Program-made: the position numbers and the translations under genes
Notes under the pieces: generated by a model
Told to the model about the DNA's origin: nothing
The model's database searches: none
Seen by the model: only the letters and a program-made list of their open reading frames with translations
Part shown: positions 1-8,288 of the stretch, in pieces
How positions within the stretch are numbered: position 1 is the first letter of the stretch
Layout: the number at the start of each line of letters is the position of its first letter
Assembly (NCBI GenBank): GCA_023248635.1
Contig: JAHFED010000021.1
Span: 26,110 to 90,109 of the forward strand
Source: Myxococcales bacterium
GTDB lineage: Bacteria > Myxococcota > UBA727 > VGSZ01
Reading direction: 5' to 3'
DNA length: 64,000 nucleotides

Positions 1-741
1 GACGAGCGTTTTCTGGCCAAGCGCTCCCGCGCCTACCAGCGCAGGCTCAAGGCCTTTCGTCTGGCCAAGGAAAACGCCGCGCTCTTTTCGGGCATGCTGC
101 AGGACCCCCGCCTCGACATCGTCCGCAGCCCCGACGCCGTCGACGCCGGCGTCAGCAACGCCGCTCTCCTCGAGGTGTTGGGCAACCACGACCTCACAGA
201 GATTGGCGATCCCCAGCCGAGCATTTCCTGGGGTGCCGACATCGCCCTCGCCCTGCGCTGCTTCTCCTTGGGCTCGCCGATGGTGACCGTGGCTCGCGAT
301 GTCTACGACATGCACGACATCGAGGCCGACGCCTACGCGCCGCGCAGCGAGGACTTGGTGCGGCAGCTCACGGGCCTGCACTTCTTGCTGAAACGCATGC
401 CCTACCCCGAGGGAGGCACCTATTGGGACAAGACCCTCGTCGTCACCACCAGCGAGTTCAGCCGCAACAACACGCAGCTGCTCACGGGCTTCAACACCGG
501 CAACGGCTCGGATCACGTGGGCGACGCCGACGACCCCGCGCGCAACCAGGCCATCGTCATGATGGGGGGCGTCGTCGCCGCAGCCGGCAAGCTGATTGGC
601 GCCACCGACGACGCCATCAAGGCAACCGGCGACGTCATTGCCAGCCGCGATGTGTTGGCCACTGTGCTCGACGTGTTGGGGCTCGATCCCACCGAGCACC
701 TCGGCAGCAAAGCCAAGGCGATCGCGCAGGTGTTCTCATGA
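1..741 (+). CDS. DUF1501 domain protein, C-terminal part
   Basis: The frame is open from the first base of the window, so the N-terminus lies outside it and about 246 codons are visible. The visible part matches the end of the DUF1501 family, a sulfatase-fold group that is usually exported: a YDMHDI segment stands where the family has WDTH, followed by KTLVVTTSEFSR, a GSDH motif and a GGVVAAAGKLIGATDD-like tail. Such proteins commonly sit beside cytochrome-like DUF1800/DUF1552 proteins. The next gene overlaps its stop (ATGA), and is a haem-type lipoprotein, so the two are probably co-transcribed and co-translated. The substrate is unknown. Confidence 0.8.
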   Translation, partial: DERFLAKRSRAYQRRLKAFRLAKENAALFSGMLQDPRLDIVRSPDAVDAGVSNAALLEVLGNHDLTEIGDPQPSISWGADIALALRCFSLGSPMVTVARDVYDMHDIEADAYAPRSEDLVRQLTGLHFLLKRMPYPEGGTYWDKTLVVTTSEFSRNNTQLLTGFNTGNGSDHVGDADDPARNQAIVMMGGVVAAAGKLIGATDDAIKATGDVIASRDVLATVLDVLGLDPTEHLGSKAKAIAQVFS

Positions 742-1646
742 GTCGCGTCTTGGCTTCGCTCTCCCTTTTGGCGGCGCTCAGCGCTTGCCCGGTCGATCCC
801 GTGGTCACCGACATCGACGAAGCCCGGGCGCTGACGGCGACGGCCAAGTCGAAGTTCCCTCGCGTGGTCGATCTGCACCAGAAGATCGTCGCCCGCTCCT
901 GCGCCCCCAACACCGGGGTCTGTCACAACACCAACAACTATCCCGAGCTCGCGACGCCGGCGTCGTTCCTGGCTTCGATCAACGCTTGGTGCAACCTCGC
1001 GAGTCCCGACCCCGCCCAGGGCTTCGACCTCTGCGAGCGCGCCGGCGACGTCCTCGTCAGCGGCAGCTTTCAGTCCGAGGTCGCTCACACCGAACGTCAG
1101 CCCGACGGGGGTTGGCAGCTGACCCTCCGCGACCCCGCCCCCCGCACCGACGACGTCGCCCCCGTCCGGTTCAAGTCCGCGCTCAACGAGCTGGTGTTTC
1201 AGCCCTTGCCCGAGTGGGGCGTGACCATCGCCATGGTCGAAGGCTCCACCCAGATCTCGTTGAGCATCGCCATCGAAGAGCCCTTCTTCGCCGAGCCCTA
1301 CATCGACGAAGCCCTCACCGCGCTCGTGCAGGGCGATCAGAACGGCAACGGGGTCTTCGGCGCCGCCGACGTCGACGACGGCGTCAGCGAAGCGCGGGTC
1401 GGGGCTACGGTCATCGCTCCCCAGTCCCTGCTGCGCAGCTATCTGTGGGGACGCATCACCGGCACGGTGCCAGGCTCGCGCATGCCCCTGGCCAACCAGG
1501 CTCTCAGCGACGACGAATACCTGGCCTTGGCCTGCTTCATCGAAGGCTTACCCGCCAACGGATCCTTGCCCGCCACCGACGCCGCCATTGACTACGACGC
1601 CTGCGCCTTCGCCAAAGAGCCGATCCTTTTTGCGATCAAGGACTGA
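738..1646 (+). CDS. Lipoprotein with c-type-cytochrome-like CH motif
   Basis: This 302-residue protein begins with a lipoprotein signal (LLAALSAC, lipobox cysteine near residue 17), so it is probably anchored in an envelope membrane. At about residue 55-65 it has SCAPNTGVCHN, resembling the stretched cysteine/CH arrangement of planctomycete-type cytochrome lipoproteins but not a canonical CxxCH. A second region near the end (SRMPLANQALSDDEYLALACFIEGL) resembles the C-terminal methionine-ligand helix of such domains. An EF-hand-like DQNGNGVFGAADVDDG lies in the middle. The ATG overlaps the stop of the DUF1501 gene. Haem binding is inferred and not certain. Its tail overlaps the convergent gene by 11 bases. 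Confidence 0.75.
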   Translation: MSRVLASLSLLAALSACPVDPVVTDIDEARALTATAKSKFPRVVDLHQKIVARSCAPNTGVCHNTNNYPELATPASFLASINAWCNLASPDPAQGFDLCERAGDVLVSGSFQSEVAHTERQPDGGWQLTLRDPAPRTDDVAPVRFKSALNELVFQPLPEWGVTIAMVEGSTQISLSIAIEEPFFAEPYIDEALTALVQGDQNGNGVFGAADVDDGVSEARVGATVIAPQSLLRSYLWGRITGTVPGSRMPLANQALSDDEYLALACFIEGLPANGSLPATDAAIDYDACAFAKEPILFAIKD

Positions 1647-2754
1647 GCAAGTCGGCGCAGCCATGGCGCTCGCGCACCCGATCGATCTCACCGGTGAGGT
1701 CAGGGGAGCGCATGCGGGATTCGATGTCGTCGTCGTTGATGCCCAAAAACTCCATGCCCGCGGTGCGCGAGAGCGCGAGTTCCGCGCGGCCCCAGACCGT
1801 CAGGAGGAACTCGCGCCACTCGGCGTTGCTCAGGATGCGCTCGTAGGTGGCTCCGTCGTGCACGCGCGCGTGCTGGAGGTAGACCTCGAGATAGAGCATG
1901 AAGGTCAAGATGCCGTCGCGCTCGGACACTCCGCCGTCGCGATCGTATTGGTCGTTCATCGCCGCAGCGACCATCAGCGAGTTCACATACTGCGTGAACT
2001 CCTCCATCAGCGAATCGAAGAATTGATCGCCGATGGCACCGGCGAGGTAGGTGTCAGCGTAGAAGTCGTCGTCGTTGGTGTATTGGTGGATCTCGCGCAA
2101 GGGGAAAGTGTCGAGCACCGGCAGGTCGAAGACCAGGTCGGCGCGCAGCACGTAGAGCGCTCGATCGAAACCACCGCGTTCAAAGTCGAGCCCATGGCCA
2201 CACTCGTGCACTGAGGTGCTCAGCGAGCGCGCGAGGGCGGAGAAGTCGGCGCGGTCCTCCGCCGACGTGAAGTCCTCCAGGCAGTCGAAGCCGCCACTGC
2301 GTGTTTCGTCGATGATGTAGCGGCCCACCGGATAACGCGCTTGGAGCAGCGCGAGAGCGGTCGAGTCCCAGGCCGAGGGTGCGTAGCTGCGTTCGAGGGC
2401 GTCGACGTCGGCATCAGCGGCGGAGAGATCCTCGACGTAGCTCGCGTCAGGGCATCGTGGCTCGACGTCGTCGCCCTCGCCCTCGCCCTCGCCGCGATCC
2501 TCACCTTCGCCTTCGCCTTCGCTGCGATCCTCACCTTCGCCTTCGCCCTGCGATGCTGGTGGGCCATCGGCCCCACTGCCGGCAGCGGAGGGGTTTCCAC
2601 GACCGCACGCCACCAGAACCAAGGTCGGCACGAGCCAGAGGGCCTTGGCCGCCCGGCCTGAGGGCAGAGACTGGTGGCCTGAGGGCAGAGACTGGGCCGC
2701 CCGGCCTGAGGGCAGAGACTGGGCCGCCTGGCCTGAGGGTAGAGAATTTCGCAT
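1636..2754 (-). CDS. Lipoprotein with HExxH metallopeptidase motif
   Basis: A 372-residue protein, read from the ATG at 2754; no earlier start in frame gives plausible protein. Its signal peptide has an unusual n-region made of four copies of a SLPSG peptide, encoded by a dispersed DNA repeat, before the hydrophobic stretch and lipobox LVAC near residue 49. A low-complexity acidic linker of repeated GEGEGED follows. The mature part contains STSVHECGHGLDF at about residue 181, an HExxH zinc-binding motif, and a later EEFTQY helix that could supply a third ligand. This suggests an exported zincin-like peptidase; no known family is recognised. It lies 113 bases after the large haem lipoprotein and is probably in the same operon. 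Confidence 0.75.
   Translation of the reverse strand: MRNSLPSGQAAQSLPSGRAAQSLPSGHQSLPSGRAAKALWLVPTLVLVACGRGNPSAAGSGADGPPASQGEGEGEDRSEGEGEGEDRGEGEGEGDDVEPRCPDASYVEDLSAADADVDALERSYAPSAWDSTALALLQARYPVGRYIIDETRSGGFDCLEDFTSAEDRADFSALARSLSTSVHECGHGLDFERGGFDRALYVLRADLVFDLPVLDTFPLREIHQYTNDDDFYADTYLAGAIGDQFFDSLMEEFTQYVNSLMVAAAMNDQYDRDGGVSERDGILTFMLYLEVYLQHARVHDGATYERILSNAEWREFLLTVWGRAELALSRTAGMEFLGINDDDIESRMRSPDLTGEIDRVRERHGCADLLSP
2650..2746 (-). repeat. Family C repeat, four in-frame copies
   Basis: Four copies of CTCTGCCCTCAGG-type sequence (read on the minus strand) begin at plus-strand positions 2658, 2679, 2706 and 2733. The spacings are 21, 27 and 27 bases, all multiples of three, so the reading frame of the lipoprotein gene is kept and each copy encodes SLPSG plus a short GC-rich tail. 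The same DNA motif recurs at 17061, 40255, 46323, 46383 and 58201. Confidence 0.8.
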
Positions 2755-2867
2755 GCTTCGCACTAACGCGCGCGCCTTGCCCAGCTCATCCGTCGCTCGC
2801 GCCCCCAGGCTCGGTCGGTTGCCGGTCACGGGTGTCGCTTCGTCACCGAGAAACCCTGCGCGATGGG

Positions 2868-5800
2868 TCAGTCGCTTCGGAGCAGCACGCGCCGCGAGCT
2901 GACCTGCGTGTTGCCGTCGACGTCGCTGGCTGAAACGCGCAGCACCACGAAGGTGTCGCGCGGCACGTCCCCCAGCTCGGCGGTGTAGACGCCGTCGCCG
3001 TTTTGTGCCCCGATGGGGATCGCGGTGAGCGTGCGGGTGGCGTCGCTGGCGAGGTACCACTCGGCCGCCACCGAGCTGCGATCGACGCCGGACTCGACGT
3101 CGATGACGCCGAAGCGCAGCTGGTTGCAAGCCGTCAGGTTCTCGCCCCGCCTCGGCGTCGAGATCTGGATGACCGGCAAGAGGTTGTCGTCTTGGTAGCG
3201 AAAGCCGGTCTCGCTGGGAAAATCCACGGGCGAGCCAAGATCGACCCAGCGCGCGATGCGCAAGCGTTCTTCGTCGGTGAGGCCCGGGATCTCAGGATGA
3301 ACGGGCAGGTCGACGTCGTCGTCGCGGGCTGCATTGGTTCGACCGTCGAGGCGCTCGTTGTAGGCGACCCACACCAGCAACGACTGCCGCGCCTGGGGTA
3401 CGCGGATGTATTTGCTCAGCTGCGGCGCCTCGAACATCAGCGCGTCGCCGACGACGAAGTTCTCGGTGAGGCGGGCGTAGGCGTCGTCGTCGCCGCTGCC
3501 GTTGAGCACCAAGCCTCCGCCGGGATCGGCGCCGGCGCTGTGGCAGGCCACGCAGCGCGCCTGCAGAATGGGTTGCACGTCGCGGTAGAATTCGACGTCG
3601 AGGGGAGCGCCGCCGTTGTCCTCCACAGAGAGCGAGCCAGCGGCACCGGGTCGGAGCAGGGGCCGATGTGACACCAGATCCCACACGCCGCCCGCGACGA
3701 CGTCGTCGGCAGCGTTGACTCCGGCGGCGGTGGCGTAGTCGACGGGCTCGCGGCGTCCGGCGGCGGTGGAGGCGAAGTCGACGGGGGCGATGGAGTGGGC
3801 GTGGCAGCCGCCGCAATCGGCTCGCTTTTCACCAGGGCGCAGCGCGCGCCAGGTCAGCTCGCTCACCACCGTCATGCCGCGGCTGTCGAGAGACTGGATG
3901 ATCATGGGTGTGTCGGCGGGCACCCGCGCCAGCCACGAGGTATCGACGTCGCCGGCGGGATCGTTGGTGCCGGGCTTGCGCACCGGGAACTCCCCGAGGA
4001 TCTCCCAGCGCTCGCCCATGCCGCTGGCGTAGCGCTCGACGACGGAGGTGAGCCGCTGATCGATGCCGCCATGGTTTTGGTCGCGCAGGTAGCGACGGAT
4101 GGCGTCGAAGTCGTCGGCGGTGTCTTCGCTTTCGGCGTCGATGAGCTTGGTGAAGGGTCGCGGCACGATCATGACCACGCGCACGGCTTGGATGTCGTCG
4201 TCGTCCATGACCCCGGCTTCGGCGCCGTAGACGCCCCAATTGCCATCGCCCTGCGGACGCTCTGCGCCTCGCTGTCCCCGGAAGGAATCGAAGGGAAGGG
4301 CGCCCTTTGATTCGACTTCGGCGTTGTTGTGCGTCTCTCGCGTCAACATCGAGCTGGTGCCCATGAGAGCCACCGGCAAGCTGGGATCGAGGCGGTCGTC
4401 TTCGGGTGCGGTCTCGGGGACGCTGACGCGGTGGATGGGGCGATCGACGCCGTACATGCGCCGATAGGAGGCGACGGCGCGGGGCCAGATCTCGTTGAAG
4501 CGTTCGTCGTCGACGATCTGTGTCAGGTCCGAAGGTTTCTCGACGGGGGCGCCGGTGGGACGCAAGCAGGCCCGCGGGATCTCGGGGTCTTCGAAGTCCT
4601 CACAGGTAAAGCCGGAGTCGCAGTCGCCGTCGTCTTCGCAGGCGGGCCCGCGGTCACAGCCGTTGCCCTTCTCGCCGTCGACGGGGGCGTTCAGCTCCTT
4701 GCTGGGGTTGTCGATCAGGTACACGCCCGAGGCGAGGGGAGCGAAGCCGTTGTGGCTCTCGAAGAAGTTGACGTCGCCGGTGGAGTAGGCGGTGAGGAGT
4801 GCGCCGCCGGGCGCGACCGAGGGCATGGAGTATTTGCCCGAGCTGCCGGGTGCGGGGGAGTCGTCGGGGAAGGTGTGCGTCGTGATGATCTCGAGGCCGA
4901 CGCGCTCGAAGTGGCGCGCGCTGACGTCGAAGCCGTTGTAGGGGTAGCACTGCTCCGAGTGTCCAAAGGTGAAGGCCGGCACGCCCGGGGCGATGGGAAA
5001 GCGCGCGAGCACGCCGAAGCCGTAGTCGAAGCTGGGGTAGTAAAAGCCCGTCACCACGTCGTCGTCGGGGAGCTGCGTGGCGAAGTGATCGATCTCGGTG
5101 TTGCGATCGTGGGGCTCGGTGACCTGGGCGTAGCCGGTGCCATCGGGGTTCATCGAGAAGAGGGAGGTCATCGAGTAGATGTCCTTGGTGGCGGCGTCAT
5201 GCCACGACGAGAACATCAGGCGTCCGTCTTTGAGCACCACCGGATGCTGCGCGAGGTGGAGGTTCGAAAAGTCGATGCGCTGCAGGTTCGACAGCTCGCT
5301 CGTGTTCAGGTTGCCGTCGTGGTCGTCGACGACGAAGAGCTGCTGCAGGGCCGAGTGCACGGCGGGCTGGCTCACGTCGGTGAAGATTTCTGGATGAAAA
5401 GCGATCAGCCCCGCTCGGTTCGACAGGAAGGCGATGCGTCCGTCGGTGAGCTGAACGGGAGCCATGTCTCTGACGCCGGCGAAGGTGCCGAGGTCCGCGG
5501 CGTCACTGTCGTTGCCTGCGTAGCGACGGCTCTCGAAGCCGTCGTCGAAGGTGAGGCGGATGGGCTGAAACAGGGGATCGTCGCCGGCGATCTTCATCTT
5601 GAAAATGAAGCTGGCCGTGGCGCGGGTGCGCGCGTCTTCGAGGCGGGAGTAGTAGACGAACTGTCCGTCGAAGGAGATCGAGGGATCCATCACGCTGCAA
5701 TTCGCGTCGGCGCAGTCGACGAGCACGCGCTCCTCGCCGTCGGGTTGGCGCAGCATCAGGGATGCCCCAGGAGCGATGTTGTAGGCGTCTTCGCCTTGGG

Positions 5801-6134
5801 GAATGGCGACGAAGCGCGCGACGGCAGGATCTTCGACGTTGGCCGTGGTCAGCGGATAGCGCACGTAGACCAGGGCAAAGGTGCCGGTGTCGGCGTTGGC
5901 ATCGAAGCCGGCGATGGGGTTGGGTGCGGCGGTCTCCGACCTCGCATCCACGTCGCCGCAGCGCCCCGGTGCAACCAGCACGTCGCCGGGATCGTCGACG
6001 GGCGGCGGTTCAACGGGTGGGGGATCGTCGATGGGATCGTCTCCGCCGCCGCCTCCGCCGGGGGGTGGGGGCGGGGCGCAGGCCAGGACGAGTAAAACGG
6101 CGAAGAGCGAACGAGATCGCACGGAGCGCTCCAT
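2868..6134 (-). CDS. Di-haem propeller lipoprotein, hydrazine synthase alpha-like
   Basis: This 1088-residue protein starts with a lipoprotein signal (FAVLLVLAC) and a Pro/Gly/Asp-rich linker. Residues about 70-480 look like a WD40/TolB-type beta-propeller (repeated SMDPSISFDGQFVYYS-like strands). A cysteine-rich EF-like insert (CEDDGDCDSGFTC) follows near residue 500. Two c-type haem motifs are present, CGGCH near residue 771 and CVACH near 859, followed by a cytochrome-like region and a C-terminal Ig-like domain. The arrangement matches the HZS-alpha-like multihaem family found in planctomycetes and Myxococcota. The true substrate is unknown and hydrazine synthesis is not implied. It is the first gene of a minus-strand pair with the HExxH lipoprotein. 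Confidence 0.8.
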   Translation of the reverse strand: MERSVRSRSLFAVLLVLACAPPPPPGGGGGGDDPIDDPPPVEPPPVDDPGDVLVAPGRCGDVDARSETAAPNPIAGFDANADTGTFALVYVRYPLTTANVEDPAVARFVAIPQGEDAYNIAPGASLMLRQPDGEERVLVDCADANCSVMDPSISFDGQFVYYSRLEDARTRATASFIFKMKIAGDDPLFQPIRLTFDDGFESRRYAGNDSDAADLGTFAGVRDMAPVQLTDGRIAFLSNRAGLIAFHPEIFTDVSQPAVHSALQQLFVVDDHDGNLNTSELSNLQRIDFSNLHLAQHPVVLKDGRLMFSSWHDAATKDIYSMTSLFSMNPDGTGYAQVTEPHDRNTEIDHFATQLPDDDVVTGFYYPSFDYGFGVLARFPIAPGVPAFTFGHSEQCYPYNGFDVSARHFERVGLEIITTHTFPDDSPAPGSSGKYSMPSVAPGGALLTAYSTGDVNFFESHNGFAPLASGVYLIDNPSKELNAPVDGEKGNGCDRGPACEDDGDCDSGFTCEDFEDPEIPRACLRPTGAPVEKPSDLTQIVDDERFNEIWPRAVASYRRMYGVDRPIHRVSVPETAPEDDRLDPSLPVALMGTSSMLTRETHNNAEVESKGALPFDSFRGQRGAERPQGDGNWGVYGAEAGVMDDDDIQAVRVVMIVPRPFTKLIDAESEDTADDFDAIRRYLRDQNHGGIDQRLTSVVERYASGMGERWEILGEFPVRKPGTNDPAGDVDTSWLARVPADTPMIIQSLDSRGMTVVSELTWRALRPGEKRADCGGCHAHSIAPVDFASTAAGRREPVDYATAAGVNAADDVVAGGVWDLVSHRPLLRPGAAGSLSVEDNGGAPLDVEFYRDVQPILQARCVACHSAGADPGGGLVLNGSGDDDAYARLTENFVVGDALMFEAPQLSKYIRVPQARQSLLVWVAYNERLDGRTNAARDDDVDLPVHPEIPGLTDEERLRIARWVDLGSPVDFPSETGFRYQDDNLLPVIQISTPRRGENLTACNQLRFGVIDVESGVDRSSVAAEWYLASDATRTLTAIPIGAQNGDGVYTAELGDVPRDTFVVLRVSASDVDGNTQVSSRRVLLRSD

Positions 6135-6227
6135 CTGTGCCGCTCGACTTCGGCCGACGGGGCCGCGGCAGCGGACGAAACGAAGCTACCAGACCGCCGT
6201 CGTCGTCGCCGCGGTGGCCTTGTGACC

Positions 6228-7292
6228 TCAAGGGCGAAGCAACTCAGCGTTGTGCTGGCCAAGGGTCGGGGCGCGCACGGTGCACCCTGGGGCATCCACG
6301 CCGAGCCCAACGAAAGCAAAGATGCGGCCGCCGATGTCGACGTCGACGCGGCGGGCTTCGGCCAGGGCTTCGGCGGGGGAGAGTACGGGTTCGACGCAAG
6401 CATCGACGGCGGAGAAGATGGTGGTCCAGGCGGCGGTGGTTTTTTGCGCAATCAGCTCGACCAGCAGAGATCGAATGTCGGCGTCGAAGTTGCGCGTGGC
6501 TAGCTCGGGTTGTCCGAGCGCTGCACAAAACGCGGCCCAAAATTTCGGCTCCAGCGCGCCCACCGAAAGGAAGCCGTCGCTGGTCGGGTAGATCCCGTAG
6601 CAGGGCACGGCCCCCACCAGCAGGTCGCGGCCGCCGCCGACGTCTTCGCCGACGAGGGTGCGCGCCAAGACCATCGAGAGCAGCCCGGTGACGCCGTCTT
6701 TCATGCTGACGTCGACGACGGCGCCCACACCCGTGCGAGCCCGGCCCACGAGAGCGGCACAAATCTGCATGGCGGCCGGCCAGGCCCCAGCGGCGAGGTC
6801 GGCGACTTGCACGGGCAGCACGACGGGAGCCGCCATCAGCGCGTAGGCCCCCGAGCGGGCGACGTAGTTGATGTCGTGGCCAGCCCGCAGCCGAAGAGGA
6901 CCTGCCTGGCCGTAGCCCGAGATGGAGCACACAACGAGTCGCGGGAATTCACCCAACATCGAAGCCGGCGAAAATCCGAGCTTTTCCATGACACCGGGCC
7001 GGAAGCTCTCGACGACGACGTCGGCGGAGCTCAACAGTTTTCGGAATTTTGCAGCGCCGTCTTCGCTCTTCAAATCCAGGGTCACGCTCTTCTTGCCGCG
7101 GTTGAGGGCGTGAAAGAGCACTGAGGTGCCGTCGTCGAGCAGGGGTGGGGTCCAGCGCAGGTAGTCGCCGCCCTGGGGGTCTTCGACCTTGATGACTTCG
7201 GCGCCGAGGTCTGTGAGCAGCTGCGTGCAAAAGGGACCTGGCAAAAGGCGGGAGAGATCGAGGACGCGGACGCCGTCGAGGGGACCAGGCAT
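6228..7292 (-). CDS. CaiB/BaiF family alpha-methylacyl-CoA racemase or CoA transferase
   Basis: A 354-residue member of the class III CoA-transferase fold. The start ATG at 7292 is chosen because it gives the family N-terminus (GPLDGVRVLDLSRLLPGP) and has GGAGAG just upstream. Family features visible are DLGAEVIKVEDP, LNRGKKSVTLDL and GHDINYVARSGAY near residue 130-145. The GHDINY form is typical of alpha-methylacyl-CoA racemases, with the Asp as catalytic residue. The activity would epimerise or transfer acyl-CoA thioesters in branched lipid metabolism. It follows an SCP2 sterol-carrier gene on the same strand, separated by a terminator, which fits a lipid context. Confidence 0.85.
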   Translation of the reverse strand: MPGPLDGVRVLDLSRLLPGPFCTQLLTDLGAEVIKVEDPQGGDYLRWTPPLLDDGTSVLFHALNRGKKSVTLDLKSEDGAAKFRKLLSSADVVVESFRPGVMEKLGFSPASMLGEFPRLVVCSISGYGQAGPLRLRAGHDINYVARSGAYALMAAPVVLPVQVADLAAGAWPAAMQICAALVGRARTGVGAVVDVSMKDGVTGLLSMVLARTLVGEDVGGGRDLLVGAVPCYGIYPTSDGFLSVGALEPKFWAAFCAALGQPELATRNFDADIRSLLVELIAQKTTAAWTTIFSAVDACVEPVLSPAEALAEARRVDVDIGGRIFAFVGLGVDAPGCTVRAPTLGQHNAELLRP

Positions 7293-7306
7293 GGGCTCTC
7301 CGGGGC

Positions 7307-7346
7307 AGAAAAAAAAAGAGGCGCCCGGTTCGACCTGGGCGCCTCT
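7307..7346 (-). terminator. Rho-independent terminator
   Basis: A perfect 10-bp GC-rich stem (7317-7326 pairing with 7337-7346) is followed, on the minus strand, by a run of nine T residues (A run at 7309-7317). It closes the SCP2 gene 20 bases after its stop. Confidence 0.85.
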
Positions 7347-7365
7347 CGTGCATCTCAACGCCGAC

Positions 7366-7686
7366 TCAAGCGAGGAGGGTCTGCAACTTCATTGCGAGGG
7401 ACATGTCGCCTTTGACCTTGATCTTGCCCTGCATGAACGCCGACGTCGGGTTCATCTTGCCGGTGGCGATGGCCACCCAATCTTCGGGCTTGGCGACGGT
7501 GATCGTGCACTTGGCCTCGCCGTCTTTCTTCTCGATGTAGGGACCGGCTTCCTTGGTGAGGTCGGCGAACCACTTGCCGCCGTCGTCGCCGCCGATGTCG
7601 AAGAGGTAGGTGCTATTGATCTTCTTCGCCTTTTCGTTGGTGATGCGGGCGTTCATTTCTTCAAAGACCGTGGTGATCGCGGACAT
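7366..7686 (-). CDS. SCP2 sterol-binding domain protein
   Basis: A 106-residue single-domain protein of the SCP-2 (sterol carrier) family, which binds lipids or fatty acyl-CoA in a hydrophobic tunnel in the cytoplasm. Family features are the N-terminal EEMNARITNEKAKKINSTYLFDI and the C-terminal TGKMNPTSAFMQGKIKVKGDMSLAMKL, the classic end of the domain. The ATG at 7686 is preceded by GGAGG at a good distance. The open frame runs upstream to 7800, but that extension only translates a palindromic DNA repeat and is rejected. It neighbours a racemase-like gene, consistent with lipid metabolism. Confidence 0.9.
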   Translation of the reverse strand: MSAITTVFEEMNARITNEKAKKINSTYLFDIGGDDGGKWFADLTKEAGPYIEKKDGEAKCTITVAKPEDWVAIATGKMNPTSAFMQGKIKVKGDMSLAMKLQTLLA

Positions 7687-7725
7687 CGGGTCCTCCAGTG
7701 CGTTGTCGTCGTCAAAGACCGAGAG

Positions 7726-7822
7726 TTCATCGCCGCCAGGCGATGAACCTGCAAACAATTCATCGCCTAGGCGATGAACCTGTAGACAATTCACCGACAC
7801 GCTCAGCGCTGTGGGTGAATTC
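7726..7822 (-). repeat. Composite palindromic repeat B-B-A
   Basis: Two B hairpins (TTCATCGCC...GGCGATGAA) at about 7726 and 7759 are joined by linkers resembling the CCTGTAGACAATT side of the shared linker. A degenerate A palindrome (TTCACCGACACG...) follows at 7790-7822. The element lies between the divergent SCP2 and small lipoprotein genes. Confidence 0.8.
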
Positions 7823-7839
7823 GTGTTTGGGCGCCATGA

Positions 7840-7855
7840 TTGACAAAAATGTCAA
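7840..7855. promoter_or_regulatory. Palindromic operator or promoter element
   Basis: TTGACA-AAAA-TGTCAA is a perfect 6-bp inverted repeat and gives a TTGACA hexamer on both strands. It lies between the divergent SCP2 and lipoprotein genes, so it may combine divergent -35 boxes with an operator. No convincing -10 boxes are seen at the right distance. Confidence 0.35.
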
Positions 7856-7886
7856 GCGCACCGTCAGACCGTAGGAGGAAGGCTCT

Positions 7887-8273
7887 GTGGTGTCAACCAG
7901 ACGGCAGAAGGCTATCCCCCCCTCCATGCCCACGCCTTTGCTCGCCGCTTCTGCCCTCGTGTTCGTCGCCGTCGTCGGAGGCTGCGATCCTGTGCTGATG
8001 CCCCACCAAATGCCGGGGCCGCCGGGGTGCGGCAAGCGCGATCCAACGGTGGCGGGTCCGTCGACCCTGAGCGTCGCGCAAAACACCACGCTGAAGAACC
8101 AGGGGACACCGGGTCTCGTCGTCGACAACGAGCACGGTGGGAAGGATTGGACCTTCGTGCGTCAGGCCGGCAGCGTCTTTGGCGAGACCGAGACCGCCGA
8201 GATCTTCAGCTTCGACGCCGAGGGCTTGCTGGTCGGTCAGCGCACCGAGGTGCGCAAGCACGTCGGCAAGTAG
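7887..8273 (+). CDS. Small lipoprotein, unknown function
   Basis: A 128-residue protein starting at GTG 7887, eight bases after a strong AGGAGG. The alternative ATG at 7926 has no ribosome site. The N-terminus is basic (TRRQK), then a hydrophobic core ends in the lipobox VGGC, so it is a predicted lipoprotein. The mature part contains a PGPPGCG segment and a beta-rich region (STLSVAQNTTLKNQGTPGLVV) without a family I recognise. It precedes the ACP-phosphodiesterase-like gene by 15 bases and may be co-transcribed with it and the CheW-like genes. Confidence 0.75.
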   Translation: MVSTRRQKAIPPSMPTPLLAASALVFVAVVGGCDPVLMPHQMPGPPGCGKRDPTVAGPSTLSVAQNTTLKNQGTPGLVVDNEHGGKDWTFVRQAGSVFGETETAEIFSFDAEGLLVGQRTEVRKHVGK

Positions 8274-8288
8274 GCAACGTCGGCCGCG

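Noticed and set aside
4329..6095. A 588-codon open frame on the plus strand opposite the large haem lipoprotein gene.
   Set aside because: It lies wholly within a real gene on the other strand, is rich in His, Val and Gly as expected of an antisense frame in GC-rich DNA, and has no domain I recognise. The same applies to long antisense frames over 11419-12738, 25023-27386, 35823-38012, 49333-51048 and 57146-59185.
7687..7800. An upstream extension of the SCP2 gene (38 residues).
   Set aside because: It only translates the B and A palindromic repeats; the ATG at 7686 has a proper ribosome site and the domain starts there.
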